DNA of 64,000 bases from Rhynchospora pubera (GCA_028095005.1 CM051460.1:19081501-19145500), one strand, 5' to 3'. Shown: positions 51,712 to 62,978, numbered from the stretch's first letter. Notes: generated by a model not told the origin, from the sequence alone. Numbers and translations: made by a program.

Positions 51712-53036
51712 CCTGATCGATTTCGTTCTCTCCTTCCTAGCTGCTTCGAATTTTCCTCCGCTTGGCGAGAGAAAAACGTAGATCGAGCTTGTGAGAGACG
51801 ATAAGCGAGAGGATTCGAGAGAGGAACCTAGATTGAGCTCCGACGTGGCAAGTTCTCGAATTTTGCAACCTCTAAATTCTAGCCATCTTCAATTTCATAA
51901 ATCGAATTTGTCTAGATAAATTTGTGTTGGCCTTGCGATTTTGGTTGAAATTTGTTGCTATAAATGTTCCTCTTTTCTTTTATTATAACTGATATTGGAT
52001 ATGTTGTGATTATGCTCTATCTGCGATTTTGGATACGTTGGGGGTTTTAATGCAAACTTATATTACGAAATTGTCAACTGATACAATGTAGAGTAGAGTA
52101 CAAACCGATTTTGGTTGAAGTACAAACTGATTTTGTCAACGGATACAATATAGAGTATACCAAACTGATTTTGGTTGAAGTTCGTCAGATATTTGTTTGG
52201 ACTTTGAAGTGCCTTTGCTTTGTGAAGTTGTGATAGCAATGAGCAGTTGAAAATTAGAGTAATTCTAATCAAATATATAGGATGTTAAACACAATCTAAA
52301 ACGTGACTCGACGCGCGCGTGTACCTTTGAGTGGAGCGTAGCAAGGAAAAAATAAAGACTTTCCAGGTCCAGTCCAGACACGAGACTGATTCTGCGGACT
52401 TAAGCCCAGGCACGTAATCCATTGGCTCTATATAGATCCGCCCCAGCGAACACGTAACCCATGTTTGTTTTTGGATGATACATCGAGCCATGAGATAATA
52501 TGTTTGACTGTCTCTCATCTCGCCATTAATTAGCTACGTGCTGTCTGTTAAAGCATTTAATTAGTCAAAAGGAGGATTTGGCATTCTATTTTAAAGAAGA
52601 ACTAGTTTCTTGTGTTTAATATGTAATATTGTAATATATTATTTATGTTAGTTGTTTTGTTTGAAATAAAGCAGTGCATTTAAGTTTCCTCAAAAATTTA
52701 TTTATTATTCTCTCTATTTTTGTTTTTTTGTTTTGTTTTGAACAAACTCTGTTTTAGTTTTTGTTTTTATCTCTCTTCGAAATTCCTAACAGGAAGACAC
52801 TAGAAAACATCTCCTATATTACAGATACATGTTGACTTCTTCGTTGCCCTGCAATCATCAGTTGACGTTGACATCCTCACTTACTATATTATTCACTAAT
52901 TACAAATTGCTCTATTATCCATGCTGTCCTGAAAAACCACAACATACTCATCTTCCTGTTTTTTGTCATTTTTTTTTAATAAAGGTTTGCTGTATTAATA
53001 AATAGTTTAGAGGCTATTCGCTGTTATATAACATAG
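51712..53036. other. Intergenic stretch with a small tandem duplication
   Basis: No genes. A unit of about 60 bp (TGTCAACNGATACAATRTAG ... GATTTTGGTTGAAG) is duplicated at 52074-52132 and 52133-52180. Confidence 0.5.
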
Positions 53037-53171
53037 GCTCCGTTTGGATGCAAGAAGAAGAAGGAGAAGAAGGAAAAAGGGAAGAAAAAAAAATATAAAC
53101 AATCCAAACTCTTCACAAAGTTGCACACTTCCCACTTCTTCCCTTCTTCCCACACCTATCCAAACGGAGCT
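53037..53171. mobile_element. Short MITE with GGCTCCGTTTGGAT ends
   Basis: The inverted ends GGCTCCGTTTGGAT and ATCCAAACGGAGC are flanked by TA on both sides, as in small PIF/Harbinger- or Tc1-type MITEs. The centre is GAAGAAG-rich. Confidence 0.65.
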
Positions 53172-54008
53172 ATATTCTCTCCGGCCACCAAATCTCTTGT
53201 AGCCTCGACTGAACTAAATAATGAGTTACATATATAGATTAATCATTCCATGAAGTTTGAATCTTGCGGCGGGGTCAAATAGCTAATCCAGTGGTGGTTT
53301 TAGCCACAACTGAGTTTACATAGAATAATCAATTGAGTGGAGCTCAAATCTTGCTGGGTGTCATATACTCATATTATGAGGCGTAGAGCCGGAGAGTGGT
53401 GCATGAATGTGGTGTGCTGGATAAAAAATAAATAAATAACTATGCTTAAATGAAAAAAATACAGGTATTAGTATACTCAAAGTTTGACTTGTTATTTTAT
53501 TGCGCCGGCAGCAATCTAGCCCTTAATGGCCATCGGGTATACCAGTTAATTATCTGACATGCCTTTCTTTTCTTTTCTCTTCTTTTTTTCTTTAAACCCT
53601 GGGCTGGTCAACTATGAAATTTGTCAAGCTGCCTCGTATTCTGTTGCCCTAAGAAATAGTTTTTGTTGCAATGAAGAATTAAAGAAATTTTGATTTGACA
53701 GCCGGGTTTAAAATTAAAGAAATTTGTTGACTTCACGCTCTTTGACTTTCAAGATATAGTGATGCAAACGGAAAAAAAAAATAAAAAGAATAAGAAACAG
53801 CTGCATGCCTTAGTGCCGCGGGAAATGCAGCAGCAAGTATCAAGGAAAATTCTATGCTTACATGCCTTCATAATCTAGTCGATCTTTCGTATTTGAAGAT
53901 TCACACGACAAATAACTCAATCTTTTGTTTCAACTCAATTATATTCATTCGATACCTATTTTTCGTCAACAAAGTATAATTTTTAGTTTTAATTGTGAAA
54001 TGAACATA
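53172..54008. other. Intergenic stretch, nothing recognised
   Basis: AT-rich, no coding region with a domain. Confidence 0.4.
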
Positions 54009-54153
54009 TGGTGTGTTTGGATGCGTAAGAATAAGTTTCAAATTTTTTATTCTTGTGTAACCCGAACAAACATGGAATAAGGAATTTTGATCCTTATTCA
54101 TGTTCTAACAAAATTATAGTATTAGAATAAAAAAGTTGGACAAACACACATTT
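54009..54153. mobile_element. Short MITE with TGTGTTTGGA ends
   Basis: ATGGTGTGTTTGGATGCGTA on the left; on the right TTGGACAAACACACA, an inverted TGTGTTTG. The interior is palindromic (AAGAATAAG/CTTATTC). Confidence 0.5.
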
Positions 54154-55205
54154 CGAGATCCTAATTCTTATTCATTATTCAATTGAGATATGTATTAGTT
54201 GGAACTTGGCAAGGGTTTTCAATAATTTGCTGCGTTGCATCTTTAAAAATCAAGTAGATCCCTACTTTTGTCTCTTAATACCATTTTGTATTGGAAATTG
54301 GTAATTAGAATTGTTCAAATGTATTGATGATATATTACGGCCGGCCTAACGTGTTGACATTGTTAATAGTGCAAAAAAAAAAAAAATTTGTAAGTACACT
54401 GTACTCATGACTCATGAGTCATGAAGCACGCCTATAATTAAGTTGACAACTGGAAATTTGACTTCAATTTCGAGTACAAAAAAGTGAAAGGATGAACACA
54501 TTAAAAAAAAAAAGGAGAGCTTCTTCAGTCAGTCAGAAACACAAAACCAGCCCGCGGAAAACTACAAAATTTAGCTAGTAGTACAGTATCACAATAGCTC
54601 GATGTTATATGAAAAAAAAAATACAATATATATAGAAATATTGTTTTGGATCTATCAGAAGGGAAAGAAGGGAGGAGAAAGGTCGGGGTATTTCAGTTTT
54701 AATTTTTGTAAATTAGATTTTCAAAATTATTATATTATTTAAATTAGCCAAAAGGGTAAATGGCAATAATAACCATGATTTGAGGAGTACATGACTAATA
54801 TTAAAGAATAGAAGAGTATATAGCTAATTAGAGAAGATTTGAAGGGCATACGGTTGATTTTGCCTTCAAAAGAAAAATACTAATGGGACATCTTAAATTA
54901 TTGCTCTCTAAGTGTCTTAAATTTAGAAACACAGAAACATTGATGCAATTTACGATAGCGCCTATTTTCTAAATAAAACGCTCCCAAATTTAATATGTCG
55001 CCATTAAAGATAGCTGATAAAAAATAGATATATCTATTTAATACTATTAATATATTTTTACTTGTTGGGTTTATTTTATATTTATTTTGTTTCATGTGTC
55101 AAAGGATGAGGGAAGGTAAAGCTACCATTTTTAGTTCACGTTTTTGGGTAAATACTCTAGGCAAGTGTGAAGCTTTTAATTATGAAATCTCATGGATACT
55201 TTGGT
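54154..55205. other. AT-rich intergenic stretch, nothing recognised
   Basis: No gene or repeat assigned up to the left end of MULE B. Confidence 0.4.
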
Positions 55206-55670
55206 CCGAAATTATTTAATATAAAAATTCAGACACCAAAAAATTTAATACAAAGAATTATTTATTTTTTTTTAATAAGAAGAAAGTTCCAACGCGTTTA
55301 TAAACCGCGCCTCCCTCTCTCCTCTCGAACGCGTTTTATAAACGCGTTACAGGCCCTAAAACGCGTTTATAAAACGCGCTAGAAGCCTGAACTTTCGGAA
55401 TAGTTAAAACGCAATTAACGCGTTTATAAAACGCGCTAGAAAGCTTTTTACTCGTTTATAAAACGCGCTAGAAGCCTGAACATTCCAACTTCTATCACTT
55501 CGATCAAACTTTAGTCATTTCGATGGAACTTTAGTCATTTCTGTCTATAAGTTTGTGAATTTATAAACGCGTTATTTGAAGTTATATAAGACTATACATT
55601 CTCGCAGAATTTAAATCGTCAACAACAGATTATCTCTTACAATTTAAAAACCTATCAATCAAATCCAAAA

Positions 55671-55895
55671 ATGTCTACAATTACAATATATGTCAACCAA
55701 TGTCCAACTTTTGGTGCTTCTTACTTCCACATCGGTTGTAGTATGCATACCACATTTGCTGAAATTCGAAATGAATTATACAGCAGGCTACAGATTTTAG
55801 AAACCCAGTACACTTTGAATATCCATGGTCGTTACAATGAAATTGTAAATGGGAGATATGAATCACTATTTCTTCCTGTAAATTCCTTTTTGTAA
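55671..55895 (+). pseudogene. Truncated MULE transposase N-terminus
   Basis: The 74-codon frame starts with the same residues as the MULE A product (MSTITIYVNQCPTF) and matches it closely up to the deletion, where it stops after a few new codons. The promoter box TTATATAAG (55582-55590) is kept. It encodes only the non-catalytic leader and cannot transpose anything. Confidence 0.85.
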
Positions 55896-56092
55896 TTATT
55901 AATTTAAATCGTTGTTTTCATATTAATGAGAGTTATTGTAATGCAAATTTTTCTTAATTTTTATATTAATTAGTTATAAATATTAAAACATAGATAAAAC
56001 ATAAATTCATACAATAACATAAATTCATACAATAACATAAATTTCATAGAAAATAAAATAGATAAATTCCATTATTCTAGCACAATTAAACT

Positions 56093-56347
56093 TTAATTTT
56101 TCTCCACTTCCTTAACCTCTTTATTCTTCTCCTCCTCCTTATTCTCACTAGAACTCTCATCTATTTTAACCCCCATACTAAAATCAGGGCTCCTGCCACA
56201 TCCTGGAGGGAAACGACGTACAGCCGAGACGGCCCTTCTCTTCGGAGGGCCGTATAATGGGATCCTTTTTGCTCCCACATTAGGTGTTCCCTCTCCCACC
56301 TTGGATGTTTCCTCCCCCATCTTATTATTGTTTTGATCCTTCTCCAT
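56093..56347 (-). CDS. Small ORF with a SUVH5/6-like motif, inside MULE B
   Basis: An ATG at 56347 opens 84 codons on the minus strand. The middle reads KRRAVSAVRRFPPGCGRSP, which resembles a short motif in the N-terminal region of plant SUVH5/6-type histone H3K9 methyltransferases. The rest is charged and Glu/Lys-rich (SSSENKEEEKNKEVKEVEKN). No SET or YDG domain is present. A TATA-like CCTATATATATCTC lies about 105 bases upstream on the minus strand (56450-56464), so the MULE seems to provide a promoter. It may be a host fragment captured by the MULE, or a family-specific small gene. The similarity is from memory and short. Confidence 0.4.
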   Translation of the reverse strand: MEKDQNNNKMGEETSKVGEGTPNVGAKRIPLYGPPKRRAVSAVRRFPPGCGRSPDFSMGVKIDESSSENKEEEKNKEVKEVEKN

Positions 56348-56543
56348 TTCACAAATTTCTGATTTTACGCGTCTTTTGTTTGTGATTTTTCTGATTTTAC
56401 GCGTCTTTTGTTTGTGATTTTTTGATACGAAATAGGAGAACGAATTGAGATATATATAGGCAATTATTTAACCGTTTATAAAACGCGCTACAATCAAAAA
56501 ACGCGCTAACGCTGCTCAAACACAGTATCACGCTGCTCAAAAA

Positions 56544-56627
56544 GTGGACACCACCTTTGTACGCGTTTATAAAACGCGTTGGAGGTCTCCGAACGCGTTT
56601 TATAAACGCGTACGAAGGTGGTGTCCA
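56544..56627. repeat. Long hairpin, MULE B copy
   Basis: The 36-base arms 56545-56580 and 56592-56627 pair with a single G-U and an 11-base loop. It corresponds to 34094-34178 in MULE A. Confidence 0.85.
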
Positions 56628-56708
56628 GGTAAAACAGTAAAACAGACTGACAACCTGCGAAAGTATTGAATTCCATTAACTTACCCCTTCGTACGCGTTT
56701 ATAAAAAA

Positions 56709-56840
56709 AGACTCAAAGCCTTGCAAAAAGAAAGAGAGAGTTATTATTTTTCAAACGATTTTAATTATTATTTTTCAGTCGATTATTACGTATCTTAAAG
56801 GAGATATAGACTCAAAGCCTTGCAAAAAGAAAGAGAGAGT

Positions 56841-56842
<2 letters not shown>
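56709..56842. repeat. 35-bp direct repeat beside the lost end of MULE B
   Basis: AGACTCAAAGCCTTGCAAAA plus 15 more bases occur at 56709-56743 and 56808-56842. Between them, TTATTATTTTTCA-CGATT is also present twice. Confidence 0.9.

Positions 56843-56881
<39 letters not shown>
56842..56881. repeat. (AG)n microsatellite
   Basis: About 20 AG units, directly after the second copy of the 35-bp repeat. Confidence 0.95.
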
Positions 56882-56882
<1 letters not shown>

Positions 56883-57107
56883 CAAAGAGAAATGAATGGA
56901 AGAGGAGATGAAGGCTTCAAATCTTCTCCATGGAATACTAGAGGTTACCGTATTCGAAGCATAGCACCTCTATCATACTCTTCATGCAGAAATCAAGCAG
57001 GTCATATATTTTCTTCTCCTCTATCAATTTTGTTTCCCTTCATTCTCTTTCTCAAAAGGGGCTCTGCAATGCAGAATTACATTTTCATTTTATTGATTTT
57101 CATTTAA

Positions 57108-57565
57108 TCAGCGTTTCGTTAATTAAGAGAATTCTAGACTTGAATTTTGGATTTTATTTTTACTAGTCATGAACTGAAGAAGCTTTAACTTTGTAATAAG
57201 GCTGAATAAACATATTGTAGATCGTGCTCAGACGACTTTGTAACAGGGTCAGTATGCTATCTGTTTTATATCAGACAAAATACACCTGAGCACGTTTCAT
57301 GCTTAAATTAGATCGTCCGTACTTAAAACCCATTTAGCAAGCCAGTGAAGCAACTCAAGTATTTAAACAATTAATTACAAAAAAATAAAAGGATGAGCAA
57401 AGTTTGAATTGGAAAATGGAAAATTCCTAACAGGGTCAGTATTCTATCTGTTTTATATCACTTGTTTTCAAAATATTCAAATTTACATTAGTAATTTGTT
57501 AATAATATAATTTTCAAGACGATGTAAAATTTTCCAGAAATAGATTTTTATTTTTTAAAAAAAAA
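57108..57565. other. Intergenic stretch with a direct repeat
   Basis: AACAGGGTCAGTATKCTATC-TGTTTTATATCA occurs at 57243-57274 and 57429-57460. No genes. Confidence 0.5.
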
Positions 57566-57926
57566 ATAATTTTGTACCGGTTTTTAACTAAAAACCGGTA
57601 CTAAATAATTTTTTTATTTTTTTAATCAATTTAGTACCGGTTTTTTATAAAAAACCGGTACTAAACTTTTAAAATTAAATCTGGTTTTTTAAACTTAATT
57701 AGTACCGGTTTTTTATAAAAAACCGGTACTAAATGTAATATTTTTAGTACCGGTTTTTAGTTAAAAACCGGTACTAATTTTGTTGCCGCCACTTTTCACC
57801 TTCTAGTACCGGCTTATTAGTACCGGTTTTTTATTATTTTTAGTACTCCCTATTATTAGTACCGGTACAAAACCGGTACTAATAACACAAAAAAAATCGG
57901 TACTAATGTCATTAAATGGTGTAGTG
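57566..57926. mobile_element. CACTA-type transposon end with ACCGGT palindromes
   Basis: The right terminus GGTGTAGTG (57918-57926) is an inverted CACTACACC, the CACTA signature. Inside it, at least eight copies of TAGTACCGGTTTTT or its complement form palindromes (TACCGGTTTTTTATAAAAAA type), as in CACTA subterminal regions. No matching left CACTA end is seen nearby, so this is a fragment or solo end. Confidence 0.65.
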
Positions 57927-57940
57927 ATAGTGCATAGAGT

Positions 57941-58277
57941 TTTCTATGCACCGCAGATTTTTTCAGAGATATTTTTGTAAATTTACAAATCTAATTCAAC
58001 CAATCTAATCTACATATTGAAATCTCATAGCAAACCAAATTTTACAATTTTCGAGATTTTATTACTATTTTTTTTCGAATTTTTTAAAACATGCCATTTT
58101 TGGAATATTGTAAATAGTATAACATTCAAAAAATAGCTTGTTTTAAAAAATTCGGAAAAAATAGTAATAAAATCTAAAAAATTATAAAATTTGGTTTGCT
58201 TTGAGATTTCAATATGTAGATTAGATGGGTTGAATTAGACTTGTCAATTTACAAAAATATCTCCGAAAAAGTCCGAT
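57941..58277. mobile_element. Foldback MITE, first of a pair
   Basis: Starts TGCATAGAGTTTTCTATGCA-CCGCAGA, and the arms are complementary almost throughout (AAATCTAATTCAACCAATCT against its inverse). Its left end is shorter than the second copy's. Confidence 0.65.
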
Positions 58278-58284
58278 GAGAAAG

Positions 58285-58697
58285 TTTAATATGCACCATA
58301 GTGCATAGAGGTTTCTATGCACCGCAGACTTTTTCGGAGATATTTTTGTAAATTGACAAATCTAATTCAACCAATATAATCTATATATTGAAATCTCATA
58401 GCAAACCAAATTTTATAATTTTGAGATTTTATTACTATTTTTTCCGAATTTTTTAAAACATGCCATTTTTGGAATATTGTAAATAGTGTAACATTCCAAA
58501 AATGGCATATTTTAAAAAATTCGGAAAAAATAGTAATAAAATCTCAAAAATTATAAAATTTGATTTGCTATGAGATTTTAATATGTAGATTAGATTGGTT
58601 GAATTAGATTTGTCAATTTACAAAAATATCTCCAAAAAAGTCCGCGGTACATAGAAACATCTATGCATTATGGTGCATATTAAACTTTCTCTAAGAA
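58285..58697. mobile_element. Foldback MITE, second of a pair
   Basis: The inverted ends GAGAAAGTTTAATATGCACC (left) and, in reverse complement, GAGAAAGTTTAATATGCACC (right) are the same. The arms enclose the core CCAAATTTTATAATTTTGAG and its inverse. It nearly abuts the first copy. Confidence 0.7.
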
Positions 58698-58837
58698 AAA
58701 TGTGAACTAACAATTTGTGGAATAAGAATAAAGACTTATTATAGTTGAAAGAATTTCTTCCTTACAAACTAATCTTCTAATAATAAATCAATATTGTTGG
58801 CAGAACAAATTTCAAATAAATACGTATTATATTAGTT

Positions 58838-59310
58838 ATGAGGAGGGTTCCGGTACCTCTAAATTAGAGTGCCCCTAAATGTCACACATCAGAGACCGTT
58901 GGATCAACAATTGATAAGCGGTCTGAATTTTGTCTCTATTAATAATTCATTTCTCTCTAAAATGAGAAGAGTTAAACGAAGGGGGAAAATCAAAATCGTC
59001 TCCCCTCTGGCTATCATCTTCCTCCATCAACGGCAGCTGGGTTTTTTCTCGACTCTCGCCTCCCTGGCCGACTTCTTCCCTCCCCGTCACCTCTTGCTCT
59101 CTCTTTCTCTCGCCTCCGCTGTTGCGACTCTAATCGCTCTTGCTCGAAACCCTAGATTTTTTCACCATCGCACTTTGGTCGTCCTCCTCAGGCTTCGCTT
59201 TATTCGTGAACGGGTGAGGAACTTGAAGTACTTGTTAGCCTTATTGGCCCACCTCTTAAGATGGTACCATCTCTCTCCCTCTGACACATACAAGCACGCA
59301 CACCTCTAAA
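58838..59310. repeat. MULE C left TIR
   Basis: Inverted match to 62505-62978, with blocks such as AAAATCAAAATCGTCTCCC and CGCGACTCTAATCGCTC-like phrases kept. A 146-codon open frame inside it is a by-product of this CT-rich repeat. Confidence 0.8.
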
Positions 59311-60545
59311 AGAAATAATTTTTTTTTGCCCCAATTCTAGAAGCACTAGAGTAGCATAAATTGATTACGTTTATGTTTGCAATTCAATTTAATTTCACTT
59401 ATTTATCAGACTTTTAATAAAAAGAGGTGGTATATGGTTTAGGACTTTGAAATTAAAAACTCAGGAGTGAAGGATTAATTAGTGGGCAGTACCGGTATCA
59501 TGAATAATTTGTAAATATTGACATACTGGTATCAAAAGAATTGAAGCCAACAACACATATAACATACTGATGAAAATACTGATGTCTTGAAATGAAGGCA
59601 TGATATTTGCATTTCTAAAGAAAGCTGAAGAGTTATATAAAAAATTAAAACCTGTACTAAGGTCAATGGATTCACTGTACAGATACTCATTCAGACGAAA
59701 GAAGAAGAACATCAAGTTGACAATTTGTGTGCTCATATCAAGAATTTTGGGCAAAGAAAAATGAAAAGGATTTGTCAATAATAAAAGAGCAGGAAGGAAA
59801 GAAGAACACTCACTGCAGCTTTAGTTGTTAAATAAGGACATAGTGCTTTTTTTTTTTGCAGTGTATTTACTTATCTAAATATGTTTACAATTTGGATGAA
59901 AGCTGAATGCTAAGTTATATGTTTACAATTTGGCTGTATTTAATAATACAATTGTAGAAATTAATGTGAACTGACAAACAAATATGGTTAGATAATAGAC
60001 ATGTCCAAACAATAAAGAAACATCAACAAAATCCACACCAATTTTATAACGCAAATTGCAATCCAACTAAAAAAAGAAGTGACAAGTGATTGAGGTTTAC
60101 AAAATACTATCTATGTATTTTAATAAAATCAGTTACATTTACATCAAGTCAGCTTTATATCATCAAGCTTATAGCAAATGATCCAAATTTATAATTGGTT
60201 CAACAGTAACAGCCAAAAAATTTCATATCCTGAGATTCAACAAACACTCCAAAATGTAGCAGCAACCAAAATGTAGCAGCACGCACACCAACTTTGACCT
60301 CTACTAAGCTTTGTTATCCCTGAATTGTGCAATTAAAGCCACATTTAAGTTTCTGTATGTAATATCATCTTAGGAAAAAAAATGAGAAAGAAGTAAATTA
60401 TAAAGCTGACTAAGAAGCACAATTTCTCAATCTTCAACCTGCAAATATAGTAGCACAATTTCTCAATCTTCAATCTGCAAATAATACATTTTTATAAGCA
60501 GACAATTCAATTACAATCTAAAGTGCAACATAACTAAGAAGTAAA
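59311..60545. other. MULE C interior, noncoding 3' side
   Basis: AT-rich, no domain-bearing frame. AAATGTAGCAGCA and CACAATTTCTCAATCTTCAA are each present twice (60250-60280 and 60419-60475). Confidence 0.5.
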
Positions 60546-62064
60546 TTATAAATTACTTGCAGAACTTACTTTCTTGTGCATGCATGTTCTAACATCGTGA
60601 CCTATTTCACTACAATTAGAACACTTTCTTCTTTTCTTCATTGATACCTCAAGTCCACTCATGATACGACCTCTTCGTGAGACCTTTGCAGATTCTTTTT
60701 TTCGACCTTTTGTTTGAGAGACAACTGGATCTTGCAATGGAGCATCATCATTGAGCTCTTGGTCAGTTGGTTCTTCAAGTCTTTCCATACTAATGTCGTA
60801 TTTCATACAATCCATTAAGCCATGTATTATCCTCCAACTTGTATCTCTCAATTATGATTTTCCAATCCTTTTCAAATGCCTCACGAGAAATTGATTTTCT
60901 AATACAATTTGAGATTTCTTTATGAAATCCAGATCCTATTTTGCAATTTCCAATCTTTGTCGGGAACTTACTTGTGATGTGCCACAAACATAAACGGTGG
61001 ATAATACTAGGAAAGACCTTTTTGACAGCATTTCCAATTGCTTTATCTTGATCTGTGAGAATTGAAATTGGTGCTTTTCCATGCATGGCCTCTAACCAAG
61101 TTTCAAAAAGCCACACAAAACTTTCTTCCTGCTCATCCTGAAGTAATGCACACCCAAAAAAGATAGATTGCAGGTGGTTATTAACTCCAACAAAATTAGC
61201 CAATGGCATCTGATATTTGTTGGTTCGATAGGTTGTATCAAAAACCAACACATCTCCAAATTTTTCATAGTAAAGGCGTCCCTTAGCTTCTACCCAAAAG
61301 AAATTAATCATCCGACCCTCCTTGTCACAATCAATTGCATAAAAGAAATTAGGATTCTCACTTTGCTTTCTTCTACAATATTCCACAACAGCTTGTGCAT
61401 CTCCTACAACAAGATCTTTCCTCCTTTTATCTCTCATGTGGTTATAAAAATCCCTTTCATTAAAATTTACACCTTCCATGTTACCAAAGATTGTTGGAAC
61501 CTTTCCAATCGGGAGGCCGGACTCATTAAATTTCTCTACAAGGTTCTTTGCCACTGCCGGCATACACTTATTGGCTATAAGATAGCATTTACTCTTAGGA
61601 CTTACCATGTTGTGATTGTGATCATTACTGAACTTGTGTGCCATCCATGCATTTTTCTTCTTGTCCCATTTAACAACTAACATGGCTTCACATCCACATC
61701 TACGAGTTAATGTTCTTCTGTCCACCTCTTTTGCAATAGATAACTCTTTTTGTTTTTTTTCTATACAAAATCCTTGACAAGAACACACAAATTCTCGACT
61801 CGAAATGCTTCCTCTTCTTCCAAGACGAGTATTTTTAATCCTAACAGTGAATCCATTAGCTTTGGCAAAAGCTTTGTATAACTCCTCAGCATTTTCTAAA
61901 GATGTGAATACCATACCTTCACAAAATATGAGACCATTGATAGTTTGATCAACATGATCTGTCTTACCAGCATCAATTCTATTGTTTCTGGACTCCATCT
62001 CAATTTGATCATCTTCATTTAATTTCCTAGTGTTCATAAATTCTTCATTATCCTTCGGAAACAA
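60546..62064 (-). pseudogene. FAR1-related MULE transposase, internally deleted
   Basis: The main frame (62064 down to 60790, 424 residues) has the FAR1 DNA-binding zinc domain (about 62-133; REFVCSCQGF, RRCGCEAMLVV, NDHNHNM). The MULE catalytic core follows, with VFDTTYRTNKYQMPL (D256), ILTDQDKAI (D318) and RLCLWH (C339, H342). The frame stops at 60790 after LNGLYEIRH. The C-terminal piece continues in another frame (60851-60546), with a linker (LQDPVVSQTKGRKK) and a CCHC knuckle, CSNCSEIGHDVRTC. The region between, which should contain the third catalytic residue and the SWIM finger, is missing by deletion plus frameshift. FAR1/FHY3 transcription factors descend from such transposases, but the long TIRs mark this as the transposon form. 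It is nonfunctional as a transposase. Confidence 0.85.
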
Positions 62065-62504
62065 TGGCTCCTAAATAGAAAACGAAACACCAAATTTAAT
62101 AAAATGTGAAAAGTACCATATCATGTCCAAAATAAAGAACGTATGAAGAAGGTCAATATTCGCTCAAAATTGTGTTTCTGTTATTTTCTAATGAGGTATG
62201 AGGCTTCTGATTTTGCAGACCTGAAAGGTTATGTATGAACCTGTATTATGTTTAGTAGATTCCAAGGGGCTTTTATTTGCTCAAAATTCATTCTTCTAGA
62301 CCATATCAAAGTAGTAAAATAACATTTGTTTCATTAATTTAAACAACAACGGTTAAAGCTACACAATAAGTTACAAAAATAAAATGCATCTATCTCTTCT
62401 CTCTAATATCTAACAAAGGCAGTAATTATAATTTCAAATTATTTTAGCAACAAATGAAAAACCAGCACAAAAAATTAGGACAAAATTAAGCAATTTGTTT
62501 TGCC

Positions 62505-62978
62505 ATCAGCAGTGTGCGTGCTTGCGTGTGTCAAATAGAAAAAGATGATACCATCTTATGAGGTGAGATAATAAGGCCAAGAAGTACTTCAAGCTCCTCG
62601 TGAGGCCATGAATAAAGCGCAGCCTGAGGTGGACGACCAAAATGCGGTGGTGGAGAAATGTAGGGTTTCGTGCGAGAGCGATTAGAGTCGCGATAATGGA
62701 GGCGAGAGTGAAGAGAAAGCTAGAGGTGACTAGAACGGAAAACGTTGGCTAGAGAGGTGAGAGTCGAGAAGAAATCCACTGCCGTCGGTGGAGGAAGAGG
62801 ACAGCGAGAAGGGAGACGATTTTGATTTTGTCCTTTGGTTCTTTTCTTTTCATTTTACAGGAGAATAGATTATTTAGTAGAGATGAAATCTGGACCACTT
62901 ATCAATTGTTGATCTAACGGTTCCAGATGTGTGACATTTGGGGGCACTCTAATTTAGAGGCACCGGAACGCTCCTCAT
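62505..62978. repeat. MULE C right TIR
   Basis: Inverted counterpart of 58838-59310. It lies upstream of the transposase on its strand and so would hold its promoter. Confidence 0.8.

Larger units (their letters stand above)
55206..56706. mobile_element. MULE B: deletion derivative of the MULE A family, right end missing
   Basis: It starts CCGAAATTATTTAATATAAA like MULE A and follows it through the TIR, TATA box and first part of the transposase leader. It then jumps from the equivalent of about 18490 to the equivalent of about 33455 in MULE A. Afterwards it follows MULE A again through the hairpin region up to GTACGCGTTTATAAA, where similarity stops short of a right TIR. Hence no TSD can be shown. 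Confidence 0.85.
58838..62978. mobile_element. MULE C: 4.1-kb element with long TIRs and a FAR1-like transposase
   Basis: TIRs of about 470 bp (58838-59310 and 62505-62978) begin ATGAGGAGGGTTCCGGT and, inverted, ATGAGGAGCGTTCCGGT. The flanks ATATTAGTT and ATTATAGTT match at 7 of 9 bases, a worn 9-bp TSD. The minus strand carries a FAR1-like/MULE transposase (62064-60546). The TIRs contain coding-looking CT-rich sequence, which probably acts as promoter and leader. 59311-60545 holds no gene. Confidence 0.82.

Noticed and set aside
56892..57107. Possible first exon after the (AG)n tract
   Set aside because: There is an ATG and a possible donor (AGCAG|GTCATA), but no following exon or known domain.
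58869..59309. 146-codon plus-strand frame
   Set aside because: It lies entirely within the MULE C left TIR, and the inverted copy at the right end does not keep the frame.
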